From NCBI RefSeq assembly GCF_036850765.1, contig NC_089492.1, positions 293,096,590 to 293,160,589 of the forward strand: a stretch of 64,000 bases of DNA. The letters are read 5' to 3'. The DNA comes from Saccopteryx bilineata (taxonomy: Eukaryota > Chordata > Mammalia > Chiroptera > Emballonuridae). This document shows, piece after piece, positions 32,225-43,680 of the stretch (position 1 is the first letter of the stretch; every line of letters begins with the position of its first letter). The position numbers and the translations under genes were made by a program. Under the pieces are notes generated by a model. That model was given only the letters and a program-made list of their open reading frames with translations. It did no database searches and was not told where the DNA came from.

Positions 32225-32414
32225 TTCTTTTTTTTATTTATTCATTTTTAAAGAGGAGAGAGAAAGACAGAGAGGGAAAGAGAGAGAGAAGGTGGGGAGG
32301 AGCTGGAAGCATCAACTCCCATATGTGCCTTAACCAGGCAAGCCCAGGGTTTCGAACCAGTGACCTCAGCATTTCCAGGTCGACGCTTTATCCACTGCGC
32401 CACCACAGGTCAGT
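32225..32414 (-). mobile_element. SINE-C, reverse
   Basis: Reverse SINE-C ending CGCCACCACAGGTCAG. Flanking (cttttgtttgtttctttt / cttgtttgtttctttg) suggests the target duplication. Confidence 0.92.
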
Positions 32415-32642
32415 CTTGTTTGTTTCTTTGTTTGCCCTTTCTTCTGCCTTCCTCCTGAGTGAAATGCACATGGCACATTGCAGATTTGTCACTCAGTTTT
32501 CCTTAGGTTTTAATTTTTTTTTCATTAATTTGAGAGAGAGAGAGAAGCATGCACTCATTGCTCCACTTAGTTGTTCCATTTAGTAACAGGCTCATTGGTT
32601 GCTCCTTTTAGGTACTGACAATGGGACTCACACCCGTCACAT
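32415..32642 (+). repeat. Array block
   Basis: Matches 42540-42790: gagtgaaatgcacatggcac / gagagaaatgcactaggcat, then a (GA)n tract, AAGCATG..CTCATT and CCACTTAGTT.TTCCATTTAG. Confidence 0.85.
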
Positions 32643-33250
32643 TGTTTTAAGGTACCAAAAAGCTGAAAATTGATAATCTGGAAGGAAAGGTCAGGCTTTC
32701 CTATCAGGCTTTCCTGTCACATCCCTCCTTTGGGCAGGGGAGGGAGAAGAATGTAGAAGTTTCTGGCTTGCAAGAACAATGGGTCATTCAGTTTTAAATC
32801 TAAAATAAAGGTTAACCAAGAAACTTCTCTTTCAGTAGGAAGCAGAATTTACATACCACCTTGCACAGACTGTAGTTCCTCCCCCTCCCTGGAATCTTGA
32901 GGGTAAAATACTTCTAAGCTAGTGAGAGAAGATAAACCCTGAAAGACTTGTAAACATCTTTGATTGTGTTACTTTGAAAGTCTTAATGTTTCTGTGTATC
33001 CCCTAAACAAATGCTGTCAGCCCATGCCATGATATAATGCTCTCCCCCACCAGTGTGTGAGCAAGGGTATATAAGCAGCTCCTGAACTATTTTGGGGGCT
33101 TGCACACAATTTGGGTCTGTTGCCCTGTGTCAGCCGTATGCAGTCGACATATTTAATAAATCTCCTCCTCTAATAAAATTTTTCAAAATTTATTTGGACT
33201 ACGTGCCTCTAAGAAGACCCGTGGGATTGTGAATTGGGTACTTTACAACA
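32643..33250 (+). mobile_element. Solo LTR (608 bp), sister of 50254-50859
   Basis: TGTTTTAAGGTACC to GGTACTTTACAACA; flanking 4-mers acat and acgt are a duplication with one change. Poly-A signal region TTTAATAAATCTCC near 33150. A 4-bp duplication fits class I retroviruses. Confidence 0.88.
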
Positions 33251-33310
33251 ACGTTGGTGTTTGGTACAATGCAATATGCGATGAGCTACATAGCTAGTGC
33301 TCCATAGGCT

Positions 33311-33682
33311 TTTTTTTTTTTTTTTTTTTCCTGAAGTTGGAAACCGGGAGGCAGTCAGACAGACTCCCGCATGCGCCCAACCGGGATCCACCTGGCATGG
33401 CCACCAGGGGGCGATGCTTTGCTCATCTGGGGCGTTGCTCTGTTGCGACCACAGCCATTCTAGCGCCTGAGGCAGAGGCCATGGAGCCATCCTCAGTGCC
33501 CGGACCAACTTTGCTCCAATGGAGCCTTGGCTGCGGGAGGGGAAGAGAGAGACAGAGAGGAAAGAGAGGGGGAGGGGTGGAGAAGCAGATGAGCACTTCT
33601 CCTGTGTGCCCTGGCCGGGAATCGAACCTGGGACTCCTGCATGCCAGGCCAATGCTCTACCACTGAGCCAACCTGCCAGGGC
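33311..33682 (-). mobile_element. SINE-A, reverse
   Basis: Full element with CCACCAGGGGGCG at 33401-33413 and the duplication ctccataggctttttt on both sides. Confidence 0.94.
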
Positions 33683-33843
33683 CTCCATAGGCTTTTTTTA
33701 ATACAGTATTTTAATCATCATGTATTTGAAGTTATTTTATATTTCCAATTGTGATGTATTTGGGGGGGGTTATTTAGAAAATGTCATTTATACCTTAAAC
33801 CATATAGGGGCTCATGTGTCCCTTTTATTTATTAATATATTTT
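33683..33843 (+). repeat. Array block
   Basis: tgaagttattttat...ttccaattgtgatgtattt matches 42855-42900 (tgaaataattttag...ttccaattgcaatgtatg). It continues the order seen at 42.5-43.0 kb. Confidence 0.7.
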
Positions 33844-34133
33844 AGCCTAACTAGGTAGTGGCGCCATGGGTAGAGCATTGTACTGAAATGCAGAGGACCC
33901 AGGTTCTAAATCCCAAGGTCTCCAGCTTGAGCAAGGGTCACTAGCTTGAACGTGGGATCATAGACAGGACCCCATGGTTGCTGGCTTGAGCCCGAAGGTC
34001 ACTGCCTTGAAGACCAAGGTCACTGGCTTGAGCAAGGGGTCACTCACTCTGCTGTGGCCCCCAGTCAAGGCACATATGAGAAAGCAATCAATGAACAACA
34101 AAGATGCCGCATTGAAGAATTGATGCTTCTTAT

Positions 34134-34476
34134 TGTTGTAATCCATGGGAGTTCGAAAAGACCAGAGTAACAGGCTGTATTGAAAGGAAGAAAGGAACCC
34201 TGCTGGGCACTTCTCTGGGGAGAAGGGTACTGGTTACAGAGTAGGGGCAAATTTTATAGGATTTGGGAGAGCCTGAGGGGATACTGAGTCAAAAGTTCTG
34301 GTATGTTCCTTTTTACAGTTTTAGGATTTCAACTTTCTGGAATGCTCCTTCTTGGGGTAAGTTAACCAGCTTCCTGGAACTTTTCTGCCTCAGGGGCGAT
34401 TGTTCAGTAAGTAAAGGTGAGGTTAAGCAGCCAGGTGGAACAACAAAAGGGCAGTTGGAATTTCATATATCTATCA
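34134..34476 (-). repeat. Proviral 3' LTR
   Basis: 343 bp. It starts (minus) TGATAGATATATGAAATTCC and ends GGATTACAACA. The poly-A signal is decayed (plus strand caggctgtattg where the 5' LTR has caggctttattg). Roughly 30 differences from the 5' LTR by eye (about 9%). Confidence 0.93.
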
Positions 34477-34499
34477 TTTCTCAACTCTGTGGTATGATA

Positions 34500-35420
34500 A
34501 AAAAGGAAAAGAGGTGGGGGGGAGGAAAGGGTATGGGGTTCAGGAAGGAGGTTTGTCTCAGAGCGGTCATATTCTGGAGCTACTTACTGCTGTTATCCTT
34601 ATTGGGAGCCTCCTTCATGAACCCCTCCCTGGGGTTGGAGTAGGGGTTGTAAAAGCATTTGACTGTAGGTAATTCTGAAGATTTATCTCATTTGAGCCTG
34701 CAGGAACTTAATAAAGAAAGAGGCAAGCATTAAAATTAAGCACAAAATTAGGGTTGGTCCTATAATTGGTGCTAGCATCGAGAACAAGGGGTTTTTTCAC
34801 CATTATTCGGAATAGGGGTGTATTTATAGAGTTCCATATTTTTCTGTTTCACGAGGGCAAGTTTCAGGGTTGGTGTGTAGGGTTAGGTAGATTTTTCCAC
34901 TTTTCTGATTGGTGAAAGTCTGCATGCAGTTCTGTAATAAACTAGTGAACAAATGTGAGAGGCAAGGTCCAAAAGTTAGAAAAATAAATAGGAGAGTGAG
35001 TGGACCAATGAATAGTCAAGACGCCCAGTTTGTGCGAAACCACTGATTCTATGTCTCAGTTTGTTTCTTACGAATTCGTTGGGTTTCAGAGAGAGAGAGA
35101 GAAGTGGGAATAAGACAGGGCAGTGGCCAGCCCCCCTGCCCCTAGACCTACTTCTGTAGAGATTCTTAAAGCAACAAGAAGAGGGATTACCTGTATGGTT
35201 CGTTTGGTCCTTAGATTGAAGAGTAGTGTACTAGGAACTGAAAGAAGCTCATGGGGTGGGATTGGGTTGATATTTGGGGTGAGATAGATTAGGGTACAGG
35301 CTTCTGTCCAATTAGTAGGGAAATATATATAGGTATTGGTTCTTTCTACAGAAGTAGAAAGCCCCTGATTGGGTGATATAAGATGAGAGGTGGATAGAGA
35401 ATAGAAGGACAAGGGGTCGG
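34500..35420 (-). pseudogene. env remnant
   Basis: On the minus strand, 35412-35086 is an open stretch with the end of a surface subunit, a basic RTKR cleavage motif and a following hydrophobic, glycine/alanine-rich stretch typical of the start of the transmembrane subunit. Further down, about 34790-34690 encodes a hydrophobic membrane-anchor-like segment in another open stretch. A stop separates the two, so no continuous envelope protein is encoded. The upstream half of env is not recognisable. Confidence 0.75.
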
Positions 35421-36880
35421 TTTCGTTTCTCTGTTTCTGAGCTCCAGATGGTCAGGGTGAAGGAAAGAGTCTCCCCAATAAGTGGGGAGAGTAGAGGATT
35501 GTTAGGGTGACTAATTAAACATTCTTTGAAAACCAGTTTTCTGACTGTTCAAATTCTTTTTTCTCGGTACAAACCTCCTACAACCTGCACAAACCTTCTA
35601 CAACTTACATAAACCTTCAACTTTCATGCACTTTCTTATCCAGAAATAACTGGCCTTCATAACAGCTTGCTTTTCCTTTTCCTTTCAAAAATATTTCCAT
35701 ACCTTATACTTTCTATTATCAAAACCATACAATTTCTTTCTAGTCAGAACTCTGACTAGATTGATTAAAAATCTTTAACCTTTAGTGACAATTAAGTTGA
35801 CTTTCTTTTTACCTTAGTTTCCCTTTTCCCAAAGTCTGATTAAAGAGTCCTTAGTTTCTTTATATATTTGCCATACATAGGCTAATCAGCTTCCAGTTTG
35901 TGGTTGGAGTAAGGCATGCCAGTTTTCTACTTTAGCAGCAGTGGGAGTTGTCAGGATCACAGTGTGTGGACCTGTTCACATGAAAGTCAGTCCTTGGGTG
36001 ATGTAATGCTGGAAGTGCCTCTTGGACAGTCTTTGAACAATTTGCTGAGTAACCTGTAAATCCTGCAAGTACTTAGGGAAAGGGTGGTTACATTTCTACA
36101 CTTTGCAGCTAGAGTTTAAGTCCTAGTGACCACTGCTTCTAGCTGGAATTAGCAGCAGGTCCCAGCCTACAATAGGCATGGGGCATTGAGACAAGAGGAA
36201 TAAAGAAGGTGCTATACATTAAATAAAGCAACAAAATCAGACTGTCAATAACCACAGTAGAGATCTTTGAGGGATAAATAAAACTCAAATATTCAGGCAA
36301 GGCATAGTAGATGGCCCTTGTGTTTACAAGAAATGAGATCAGCTTATCTGCTACTTGGGAGAAATACCTTAGGTTCATGAATAATGTCCTTGGGCCTTCA
36401 GTGGCAATTCCCAGCATGCTGGGCAAGGTCAGGTCACAGGTAGCTGAGCAGGGCTAGAAGAGACTGAACCCTCCCTCCATGGAGCAAGGGGGCACCTTAC
36501 CTTCTCATGTTCCTCTTTCCATAGCAAAGACATGTAAACTGGTGGGGTCAGGAAGCCTGGCAGGCTTCAGTTCAATTACCTTTCTTTCCACTCTGGAGCA
36601 GGGCCCTGATGGAATCCTATGAAGCCCTTTAGGGTGCTGGAGCCTTTAAGAGCGTATGCCAAAAGCTGGTATTTCCTGACCTCTTTTGGGCCTTACTTGC
36701 CTTTTCTGTTACTTCCTTGGCCATTATAGACCTTAAAAGCCATGCTCAGAAGATCTCACTGGGGGGCTTGACTAAGAGAGCAAAATTGCAAATCCAGTGT
36801 CTAAAGAAGCCTATTAGACTAAGGAAAGAAAGGATTTGATTTGCGGTGGTAGGTGGTTGGAGACTGTGGAGGGTCTGAAT
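35421..36880 (-). pseudogene. Degraded 3' pol / 5' env region
   Basis: By position this should hold RNase H, integrase and the start of env. Only about 1.5 kb is present, and I can assign no domain with confidence. The open frame 36426-36139 (-) shows no clear motif. Deletions are inferred from the length. Confidence 0.5.
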
Positions 36881-37510
36881 TTGATCTAGGGTGAGACCTC
36901 AGGTGGTGAGGGTTAAGGTGATGCCCAGATAGACTAGGGACTAAGAGTGAAGTTGAGCCTTAGCAGAGAAGACACAATATCACTTCATAGTGAGGAAGTT
37001 AAGAGGGGTGGAGGTGTGTCTCCTTGAGGCAGGCAGGGAGGGGCTGCAGAGGAGTAGGTTATTTACATATTGTAAGAGAGTACTAGTTTTGAGATTGCAT
37101 GCTGTTAAATCCTGAGCTAGTGCCTGCCGAAACAGGTCTGGGCTGTTTTTGAAACCCTGGGGTAAGGCAGTCCACGTAAATTGCTGGGTTGTGTTAGTGT
37201 CCGGGTAAAGGCAAACAGAAAGTAAGAGTTAGGGTGTAGAGGAACGGTAAAGAAGGCATTCTTGAGGTCTAGGACCATGAAGCGAGTGGTGTTTGAGGGA
37301 ATGTGTGACAGTAACTTGTAGAGATTAGGGCTACTGGATGGAGGGGAATTACTACCTCAGTGATTAGGCATAAGTCTTGTATGAGGTGATAAGCCTCTGA
37401 AGGTTTTTGAACAGGAAGCATGGGGTATTGCAGGGAGAGTCCATGGGGATGAGTAAGCCTGGTTTAAGAGGTGGGTAATTATTGGTTTAAGGCCTTAGAA
37501 ACAGACACAG
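36880..37510 (-). pseudogene. pol reverse transcriptase remnant
   Basis: The minus strand from about 37300 encodes LDLKNAFFTVPLHPNSY, and then about 37110-37040 encodes LLQYVNNLLLCS. These are the two catalytic regions of a class I reverse transcriptase. The second box (37058-37069) reads Y-V-N-N where active enzymes have two aspartates, so this copy could not polymerise. Frames shift between the blocks. Confidence 0.85.
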
Positions 37511-37602
37511 TTATACATTAAACAAAGACTTCATGTACAAATTATAAATTAAGAAATTTAAATGAGTGCACTTTACTTGTTTCAGTTAAAATTATACTAG
37601 AG

Positions 37603-37970
37603 AGGCCCTGGCCGGTTGGCTCAGCGGTAGAGCGTTGGCTTGGCATGTAGGAGTCCCAGGTTTGATTCCCAGCCAGGGCACACAGGAGAAGTGCCCATCT
37701 GCTTCTCCACCCCTCCCCCTCTCCTTCCTCTCTGTCTCTCTCTTCCCCTCCCGCAGCTGAGGCTCCATTGGAGCAAAGATGGCCTGGGCACTGGGGATGG
37801 CTTTGTGGCCTCTGCCTCAGGCGCTAGAGTGGCTCTGGATGCAACAGAGCAACGCCCCAGAGGGGCAGAGCATTGCCCCTTGGTGGGCATGCCGGGTGGA
37901 TCCCGGTAGGGTGCATGCGGGAGTCTGTCTGACTGCCTCCTGGTTTCCAGCTTCGGAAAAATGAAAAAAA
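37603..37970 (+). mobile_element. SINE-A in provirus
   Basis: Complete SINE-A with the duplication atactagaga on both sides (about 37592 and 37974). CTCF-like position decayed to TGCCCCTTGGTGGGC. Confidence 0.94.
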
Positions 37971-37974
37971 ATAT

Positions 37975-39113
37975 ATACTAGAGATATTTTCTAACAAACA
38001 AAGAGACAAAAGAGATTACTCACTCACACAGCTCAATAGACAACTCTGCTTTTTTAAGCTTTTCAAGATGGCAGGGAGTTGTCAGCATAGAGGGGAGGAA
38101 GAGAGAAAGCAGATGGATGGACAGTGTGAGCAGCTGGATGGAAAAGAAGGAGAGTCAGAATCCACAGGAGGAGGAGGAGGAGATTAAAGTGCTGGTGGTG
38201 GCACCACGTGGTCATAGGAGTCAAAAGATTTAGAGCTCTGAGGAAAGGAGAGAGGACGAGGGGTAGTGGAAGGCACAGTCAGTCTCTGAGGAGGGCGAAG
38301 GATGGGTCAAAGAAGAAAAAGAGACAGCTAAAGCCAGTGGGGTGTGGGGTGGGTCAAAGAAGAAAAAGAGACAGAGCCACCCATCTGCAAAGAGGGAGGA
38401 GGGGCTTAAGAACACAGTGGATAAGGGAGGGTTCCCTGGCCAGCAGGAGAGGAGAAAGAGAGACTGGTATTTGCAGGTGAATGAAAAAGAGGATTCAGCG
38501 AAGAGAGGGGAGGGGCCTTTCTGGAGGGAAGAGACTCAAGTGAAAGAGATTTGCAGAGGGACCAGAGAGGGGTCCCGAGAGAGGGGTCCCCTGGGGGTCA
38601 GGCTGGAGGGGAAGAGAGTTGGGAGTCCGCAGAGAAGGAAAGATTGGGAGCAAAGGTTTTAGGTGAGGTTTCTCTGGCCAAAAATGGCCTGCGTGTAGAA
38701 CAAGCAGCACAGAAATTAAGGACAGGAGCAAAGGAAGAAGAAAGCCTGCACGTAAGGAATTTCTGATGCTTTCCCAGTCCGGTGGCAAAAGTTATCAAGG
38801 TCTCACAGGATGTTGTAATCGAATGTTCTGTTTTCAGGCCAATGGGAGTCATTGTCTAATTTGTATTGGGGCCACACCATGTTGCAGAAGAAAATGAGGT
38901 TTTTTTGGCTTAAGGTCAGAGAGGCCCAACTTAATGAGGATTTTTATGAGACATCCTATAGGGGTCTGGTCAAAAGGCTTAGACTCTGAAGAGCCATGGA
39001 GACAAGTGAGCAAGAGGGGGCATCCCTGCCTTTTGTCATTGTCCCAAGAGGAGAAAATCTCCATGTGGGGGAGTCGTCCCTGATAGAGGTTGTCATCACC
39101 TGTCGGGGAGCTC

Positions 39114-39144
<31 letters not shown>

Positions 39145-39470
39145 GAGAGGTTTGGCTAGGCACCTAGTCTTTCCGTGCAGTCTACTGAGACTGAAAGTCA
39201 AATCCCTCAAAAGCTGAGGCGTGTCAGAGAAAACCATCTGACCAGAGAAAATTTTGTGGAAAAGAGAAGCTGACTGGGGAAGGTGAAGGGAGAAAACTCC
39301 TTACTTTTCTGGTTTGGCAGGGGTTCAGGACAGAGGCAGATCGCCAGCCAATCAACCTACAATTACACGTCCAAACAGAATCAGGGAGTAAGCCCGGGAC
39401 GAGCTGCCACTGCCCATTGCTTCCCTGGTTGTAAGTTTGAACAGCAAAGAGGGATCGTCCAGGCAGTTAG
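37975..39470 (-). pseudogene. gag remnant
   Basis: Minus-strand fragments at 39163-38849 and 38852-38598 look like a class I matrix region: a TPIGCLIK-like stretch, then LGLSDLKPKKPHF, in frames that shift. Downstream is lysine/glutamate-coded and repeat-rich DNA (plus-strand gtcaaagaagaaaaagagac occurs twice, near 38308 and 38353). Multiple stops; no protein product expected. Confidence 0.7.
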
Positions 39471-39477
39471 TACCCTG

Positions 39478-39495
39478 TCCCGGGTTTCGGCACCA
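39478..39495 (-). other. Retroviral primer-binding site, tRNA-Phe type
   Basis: The minus strand reads TGGTGCCGAAACCCGGGA, two bases downstream of the 5' LTR. All 18 bases are complementary to the 3' end of mammalian tRNA-Phe (GAA) as I know it. This places the provirus with phenylalanine-primed class I ERVs. Confidence 0.88.
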
Positions 39496-39497
39496 AA

Positions 39498-39840
39498 TGT
39501 GGGGAATCCATGGGAGTACGAAAAGACCAGAATAACAGGCTTTATTGAAAGGAAGAAAGGAACTCTGCTGGGCACTTCTCTGGGGAAAAGGGCACCGGTT
39601 ACAGACTAGGGGCAAATTTTATAGGGTTTGTGAGAGCCTGAGGGGGTGCTGAGTCAAAAGTTCTGGTATGTTCCCTTTTACGGTTTTAGTATTTCAGCTT
39701 TCTGAAATGCTCCTTCTTGGGGCAGGTTGACCAGCTTCCTGGAACTTTTCTGCCTCAGGGGTGATTGTCCAATAAGTAAGGGTGAGGTCAGGCAGCCAGG
39801 TGGAACAACAAAAGGGCAGTTGAATTTCATGTATCTATCA
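39498..39840 (-). repeat. Proviral 5' LTR
   Basis: 343 bp. The minus strand starts TGATAGATACATGAAATTC and ends ATGGATTCCCCACA. It retains CAATAAAGCCTGTTATTC, the poly-A signal that also appears in the solo LTR at 7789-8304. Confidence 0.94.
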
Positions 39841-39892
39841 CTTATCTCTCTCCCTTTCTGCCTGCCTGTCCCTCTCTGTCCCTCCCTCAACC

Positions 39893-40242
39893 TATATTTT
39901 AGGTTAATGGCTATGAGAACAAGACACACATTTTATATTCTTTCAAACCTGGAAGCTTGTTGGAAGTTCCTTTCTGTTACTTTGTGGTCCCTTTTCAATA
40001 TGTTTGAAGTGTACTTCTCTGTTGTCACTTTGTGCCCACAGTAGTTTCAGAAGAGAACTTAAGTACAATCTAATTAGTGTTAGACATGAAGATTCCAAGG
40101 AACAGCTTGTTGATGCCTTATCTTATTTCTTGTGTTCAATAGATTTTGGGGTTTCCCAACAAAAAGTAATCTGTCAGATGTGTCACATGTTTTTATATTA
40201 GCTGCATGTTATCCATGTCACTTTTAAGAATCCATGGTTCTG
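39893..40242 (+). repeat. Array block
   Basis: ttaatggctatgagaacaag...tggtcccttttcaatatg...acttctctgttgtcactttgtg matches 42965-43082 and, more loosely, 19.7-19.9 kb. The CTCF-like position is degraded to CTGTTGTCACTTTGTG. Confidence 0.7.
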
Positions 40243-40433
40243 GCCTGACCTGTGCTGGCACAGTGACTAGAGCATCGATTTGGAACGCTGAGGTTGCCGG
40301 TTTAAAACTCTAGGTGTGCCCAGTTAAGGCACATAGGAGAGGCAACCACTCTGAGGTGACGCTTTCTACTTCTTTCCCTTTTATCTCTGTCTTCTCTCTT
40401 TTCTCTATAATGAATCTATATATTTTTTTAAAA
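40243..40433 (+). mobile_element. SINE-C
   Basis: Head GGCCTGACCTGTGCTGGC, GAGGTTGCCGG, CAAGGC-like CATAGGAGAGGCAACC, CT-rich stretch and an A/T tail. Confidence 0.87.
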
Positions 40434-42090
40434 AATCTAAGATTCTGTTATTCAGGTTTTTGAAATGTCCTATATATGCAATATAATCTCATTGTCTTGT
40501 ATTCTTGAGCATGTATTATATATTGAATATCTCTTGTCCATCTGATTACTTCACTTGATTACTAGCCTAGCTGGTAAAACTTTCAAAGTACAGTATTAGG
40601 ACATTATTTTTATTTCATCATCCAGTGGTGACGAGCCGGCATGTGACATGAATGGCTGGGGCACCAACTCCTGGAGAGTCCTGTAGCTGAGATCACGGAC
40701 GTGTGTCAGCTAAGGGTAAGCATTATTTCTGTTCCTTCTGTCAGTCATTTGGTTTTATTTTTGTAGTGTTTGGTAGAATGTGGTAGTGCTGTGAGTTATG
40801 TTCCTCTCTTCTACATTTACATTGATATTGAAATATATAGTGTTTAAGCTACTGTACGGACTTAGAGAACTATGAGATTTTTTTATGGAGTTCTGGCTCT
40901 GTTTGTATTGTGAGTATCAGGTTCAGTTCCTGCATCTGTCATGCAAGTGGGGTCAGTCGTTTGGCTCCATGTCTGAAGTTTGGTTACAGATCAGCAGTCT
41001 GTCTCCAGGGTCTGTGGCCGAATCTGTATTCTGTTGTGCATCTGGGATCTGGGGTCCCTTTGGATGTAGCCTCATATCCCAGTTCCAGTGTGGGGCCCAT
41101 GAGCAGCTCCAGTTCTAGGGCATGATGTATGGATTCTGGTGTCCAAGATGCCATGTCAGTGTCTGGCACTGGTGTTTCCTAGTCTCAAGTGGCTCTGTAG
41201 ACCAGTGTTTGGTGTTCAGTGCAGAGTCCCCTTTTTGGTTTGGGGGCAGGTCCAGTGCTCAGCTTAAGTCATCTAGAGTCCTTGGGGTCCTGATTCTGTC
41301 TAAGGTCTCTGTTCAGTATTGGTTGTTATGTTCATGTTGGCAGAAAAGTAGATACTGATAGGGAAAGAGAGCAAAGCGAATTGGAGATTCTATTCTATAA
41401 AATGGAATATGTGGGCCCTGGCCACTTGGCTCAGTGTTAGAGCTTTGGCCCGACATGTGGAAGTCCCAGGTTCGATTTCTGGCCAGGGCACACAAGAGAA
41501 GCACCCATCTGCTTCTCCACTTCCCCCCCCCCTTTCTTTCTCTCTATCTCTCTCTTACTTTCCCATAGTCTAGGCTCCACTGGACCAAGTTGGCCCGGGT
41601 GCTGAGGATGGCTTCATAGCTTCCACCTCAGGTGCTAGGATGACTCTGATTGCAATGGAGCAAAGCCCCAGATGGCCAAAGCATCACCCCCTAGTGGGTA
41701 TGCTAGGTGAATCCGTTCGGGTGCATGCAAGAGTCTGTCTCTCTGCCTCCCCGCTTCTCACTTCAGAAAAATACAAAAAACAAACAAACAAAAAGCAGAA
41801 TATGTGTTCCAGGGAGAAGCCTCAAGATTCCATTTAGTCTAATCTGATAGAAGGCTCCAGTATTCATAGGCTTGATGGCACATTAGAGGAATCCATTGTG
41901 TCCTGAGAAGTCTATTGTCCCCTCAGCCCTCAGGCTCAGGTTTGGGAGGAGTTTTCTTAAGGCACTGTGGGCCAGGTGTTTTGGGGAAGCAAGAGGGAGA
42001 GGCACCATGGGAGTCAAAAGTGGGCAGGAAACACTGTGAGGTTCAGAACTGAGATTGTTTATGGTTAAAAAAAAAAAAAAAAAAAAAGGG
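40434..42090 (+). repeat. Array block, copy at 41 kb
   Basis: Homologous to 25781-26860 over its length, and from 41800 to 31500-31800. A SINE-A (41414-41792) interrupts it. No gene: short frames such as 40885-41118 are also disrupted in the sister copy. Confidence 0.87.
41414..41792 (+). mobile_element. SINE-A, older
   Basis: Complete, with the CTCF-like position changed to CACCCCCTAGTGGGT. The duplication ggaatatgtg / agaatatgtg is on both sides. Confidence 0.92.
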
Positions 42091-42468
42091 GGCCTGACCA
42101 GGTGGTGGCGCAGTGGATAGAGCGTCGGACTGGAATGTGGAAGACCCAGGTTCGAGACCCCGAGGTCACCAGCTTGAGTGCGGGCTCATCTGGTTTGAGC
42201 AAAAACCCACCAGTTTGAACCCAAGGTCGCTGGCTCCAGCAAGGGGTTACTCGGTCTGCTGAAGGCCCGCAGTCAAGGCACATATGAGAAAGCAATCAAT
42301 GAACAACTAAGGTGTTGCACCGCGCAATGAAAAACTAATGATTGATGCTTCTCATCTCTCTCTGTTCCTGTCTGTCTGTCCCTGTCTATCCCTCTCTCTG
42401 ACTCTCTCTCTGTCTCTGTAAAAAATAAATAAATATATAAAATTTAAAAAAAAAAAAAAAAAAAAAAA
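42091..42468 (+). mobile_element. SINE-B
   Basis: Complete, GGCCTGACCAGGTGGTGGC to a long poly-A. It is preceded by a poly-A run, so it probably inserted into an A-rich site. Confidence 0.93.
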
Positions 42469-43082
42469 GGTAGTCCTTCCTAGGTGGAAAATAGAAATAT
42501 GGTCCATAGAGAGATCTGGATTTTTTTTATTGTTTTTCTGTCCTTTGTCCTGCTTTTTTGTTGAGAGAAATGCACTAGGCATGTTGGAGATCTATCACAC
42601 CATTTTCCATTGTATTTCAAAGTTTTTATATTGATTTGAGAAAGAGAGAGAGAGAGAGAGAGAGAAGCATGAGCTCATTTCTCCACTTAGTTATTCCATT
42701 TAGCTGTGAACTTCTTGGTTGCTTCTCTTAGGTGCTGAGACCTGGGATGAAACCCACAACCTTAGCACACAGGGAGGACGCTCCACGCACCGAGACATTG
42801 GTCAGGGCACCTGAGGTTTATTTATTTTTATTTTTCTATTATTATCCTTCAGTTGAAATAATTTTAGAATTCCAATTGCAATGTATGTTGCAAGTTATTA
42901 AAATGGCATTTAATAACTGTAAGGATAAGTACTTCCTGGCTTATCTGTTAATATTGATTTCAAGGTGAACTGTTATGAGAGTAGGAAACATGGGTTATGT
43001 AATTTCAAATCTTTGAAGTTTGTTGTCATTTGCTTTATAGTGCAGTTTGGTCCCTTTTAAATATGCTCTCAGTGTGCGTCTC
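42469..43082 (+). repeat. Array block
   Basis: 42490-42810 matches 32180-32640, 42850-42960 matches 33690-33810, and 42965-43082 matches 39895-40020. The order of three blocks is therefore conserved between copies once TEs are removed. Confidence 0.85.
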
Positions 43083-43680
43083 TGATTCGGACAGTCGGTA
43101 AAGAAACAATGGAGCCAAAAACTTAATGGGCCATCATCTTTAATCCTAGCTTGCACCCAGTAGGCAAGTAAAAACACACACTGGGCTCCAAACCCCACTC
43201 ATTTAGTGCTCACAAAGCTACTGACTTATCCAAGTTTCCTAGAATCAAAGGTTTCTAGCTCACCAGACTTATTGACCTCTGTTTCCCATCTCCTTCCTTC
43301 TCCCTGCACAAACTCTGCACAAACTGGCTTCTCACTCAACACTCCACCATCTTGGCTGCTTCTCCTGGTCTCCTCCATATGGCCTTTCTCTGCTCTGCTC
43401 TCTAATGCTAATCTCAGGAACTGAGAGCAAGCTCCCGTTCTGCCCCCATTTTATAGTGTAGAAATCAAAACCTTTAATCCAATATACAAAATAGGGAAGT
43501 CTCTAATACAAAGTCCACCCCACATCAAAAAGGGTGGGAAAGCCTTAATCCCAAAACCAAGCCCCAGGCTACAAGGATCCTGCCTGCCCACAGCCCGCCC
43601 CAAACATACATTAATATCACCTGGGCGACAGGCTTCCATGTGGTAACAAAGTGAGCATAATATATTTTATCTGCCCAACA
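43083..43680 (-). mobile_element. Solo LTR (598 bp), minus, different family
   Basis: The minus strand runs TGTTGGGCAGATAAAATA to GACTGTCCGAATCA, with a TATA box ACTATAAAATGGGGGC near 43447-43462. The ends TG/CA and promoter layout are clear. No exact flanking duplication found. It interrupts the array block at the CTCF-like position (tctctg|attcgg). Confidence 0.78.

Larger units (their letters stand above)
34134..39840 (-). mobile_element. Decayed class I provirus (ERV-F-like primer site), minus
   Basis: Two 343-bp LTRs in the same orientation flank about 5.0 kb with gag-, pol- and env-like remnants in the right order on the minus strand. A 5-bp duplication, cttat, lies at 34129-34133 and 39841-39845. 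The primer site next to the 5' LTR matches tRNA-Phe, as in the ERV-F group. The provirus is shorter than a typical class I genome, and the missing part is mostly between reverse transcriptase and env. It interrupts a SINE-B and is interrupted by a SINE-A. No gene is intact. Confidence 0.92.
33844..39892 (+). mobile_element. SINE-B split by the provirus
   Basis: The 5' part at 33844-34133 ends ...GAATTGATGCTTCTTAT and the 3' part at 39841-39892 continues CTTATCTCTCTCC. The 5 bp cttat repeated at the join are the proviral duplication. The SINE's own duplication (tatatttta) is at about 33835 and 39893. Confidence 0.9.

Noticed and set aside
35086..35412. A domesticated envelope (syncytin-like) gene
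   Set aside because: Only a short open stretch around the cleavage site remains; a stop separates it from the membrane anchor, and the upstream half is not recognisable.
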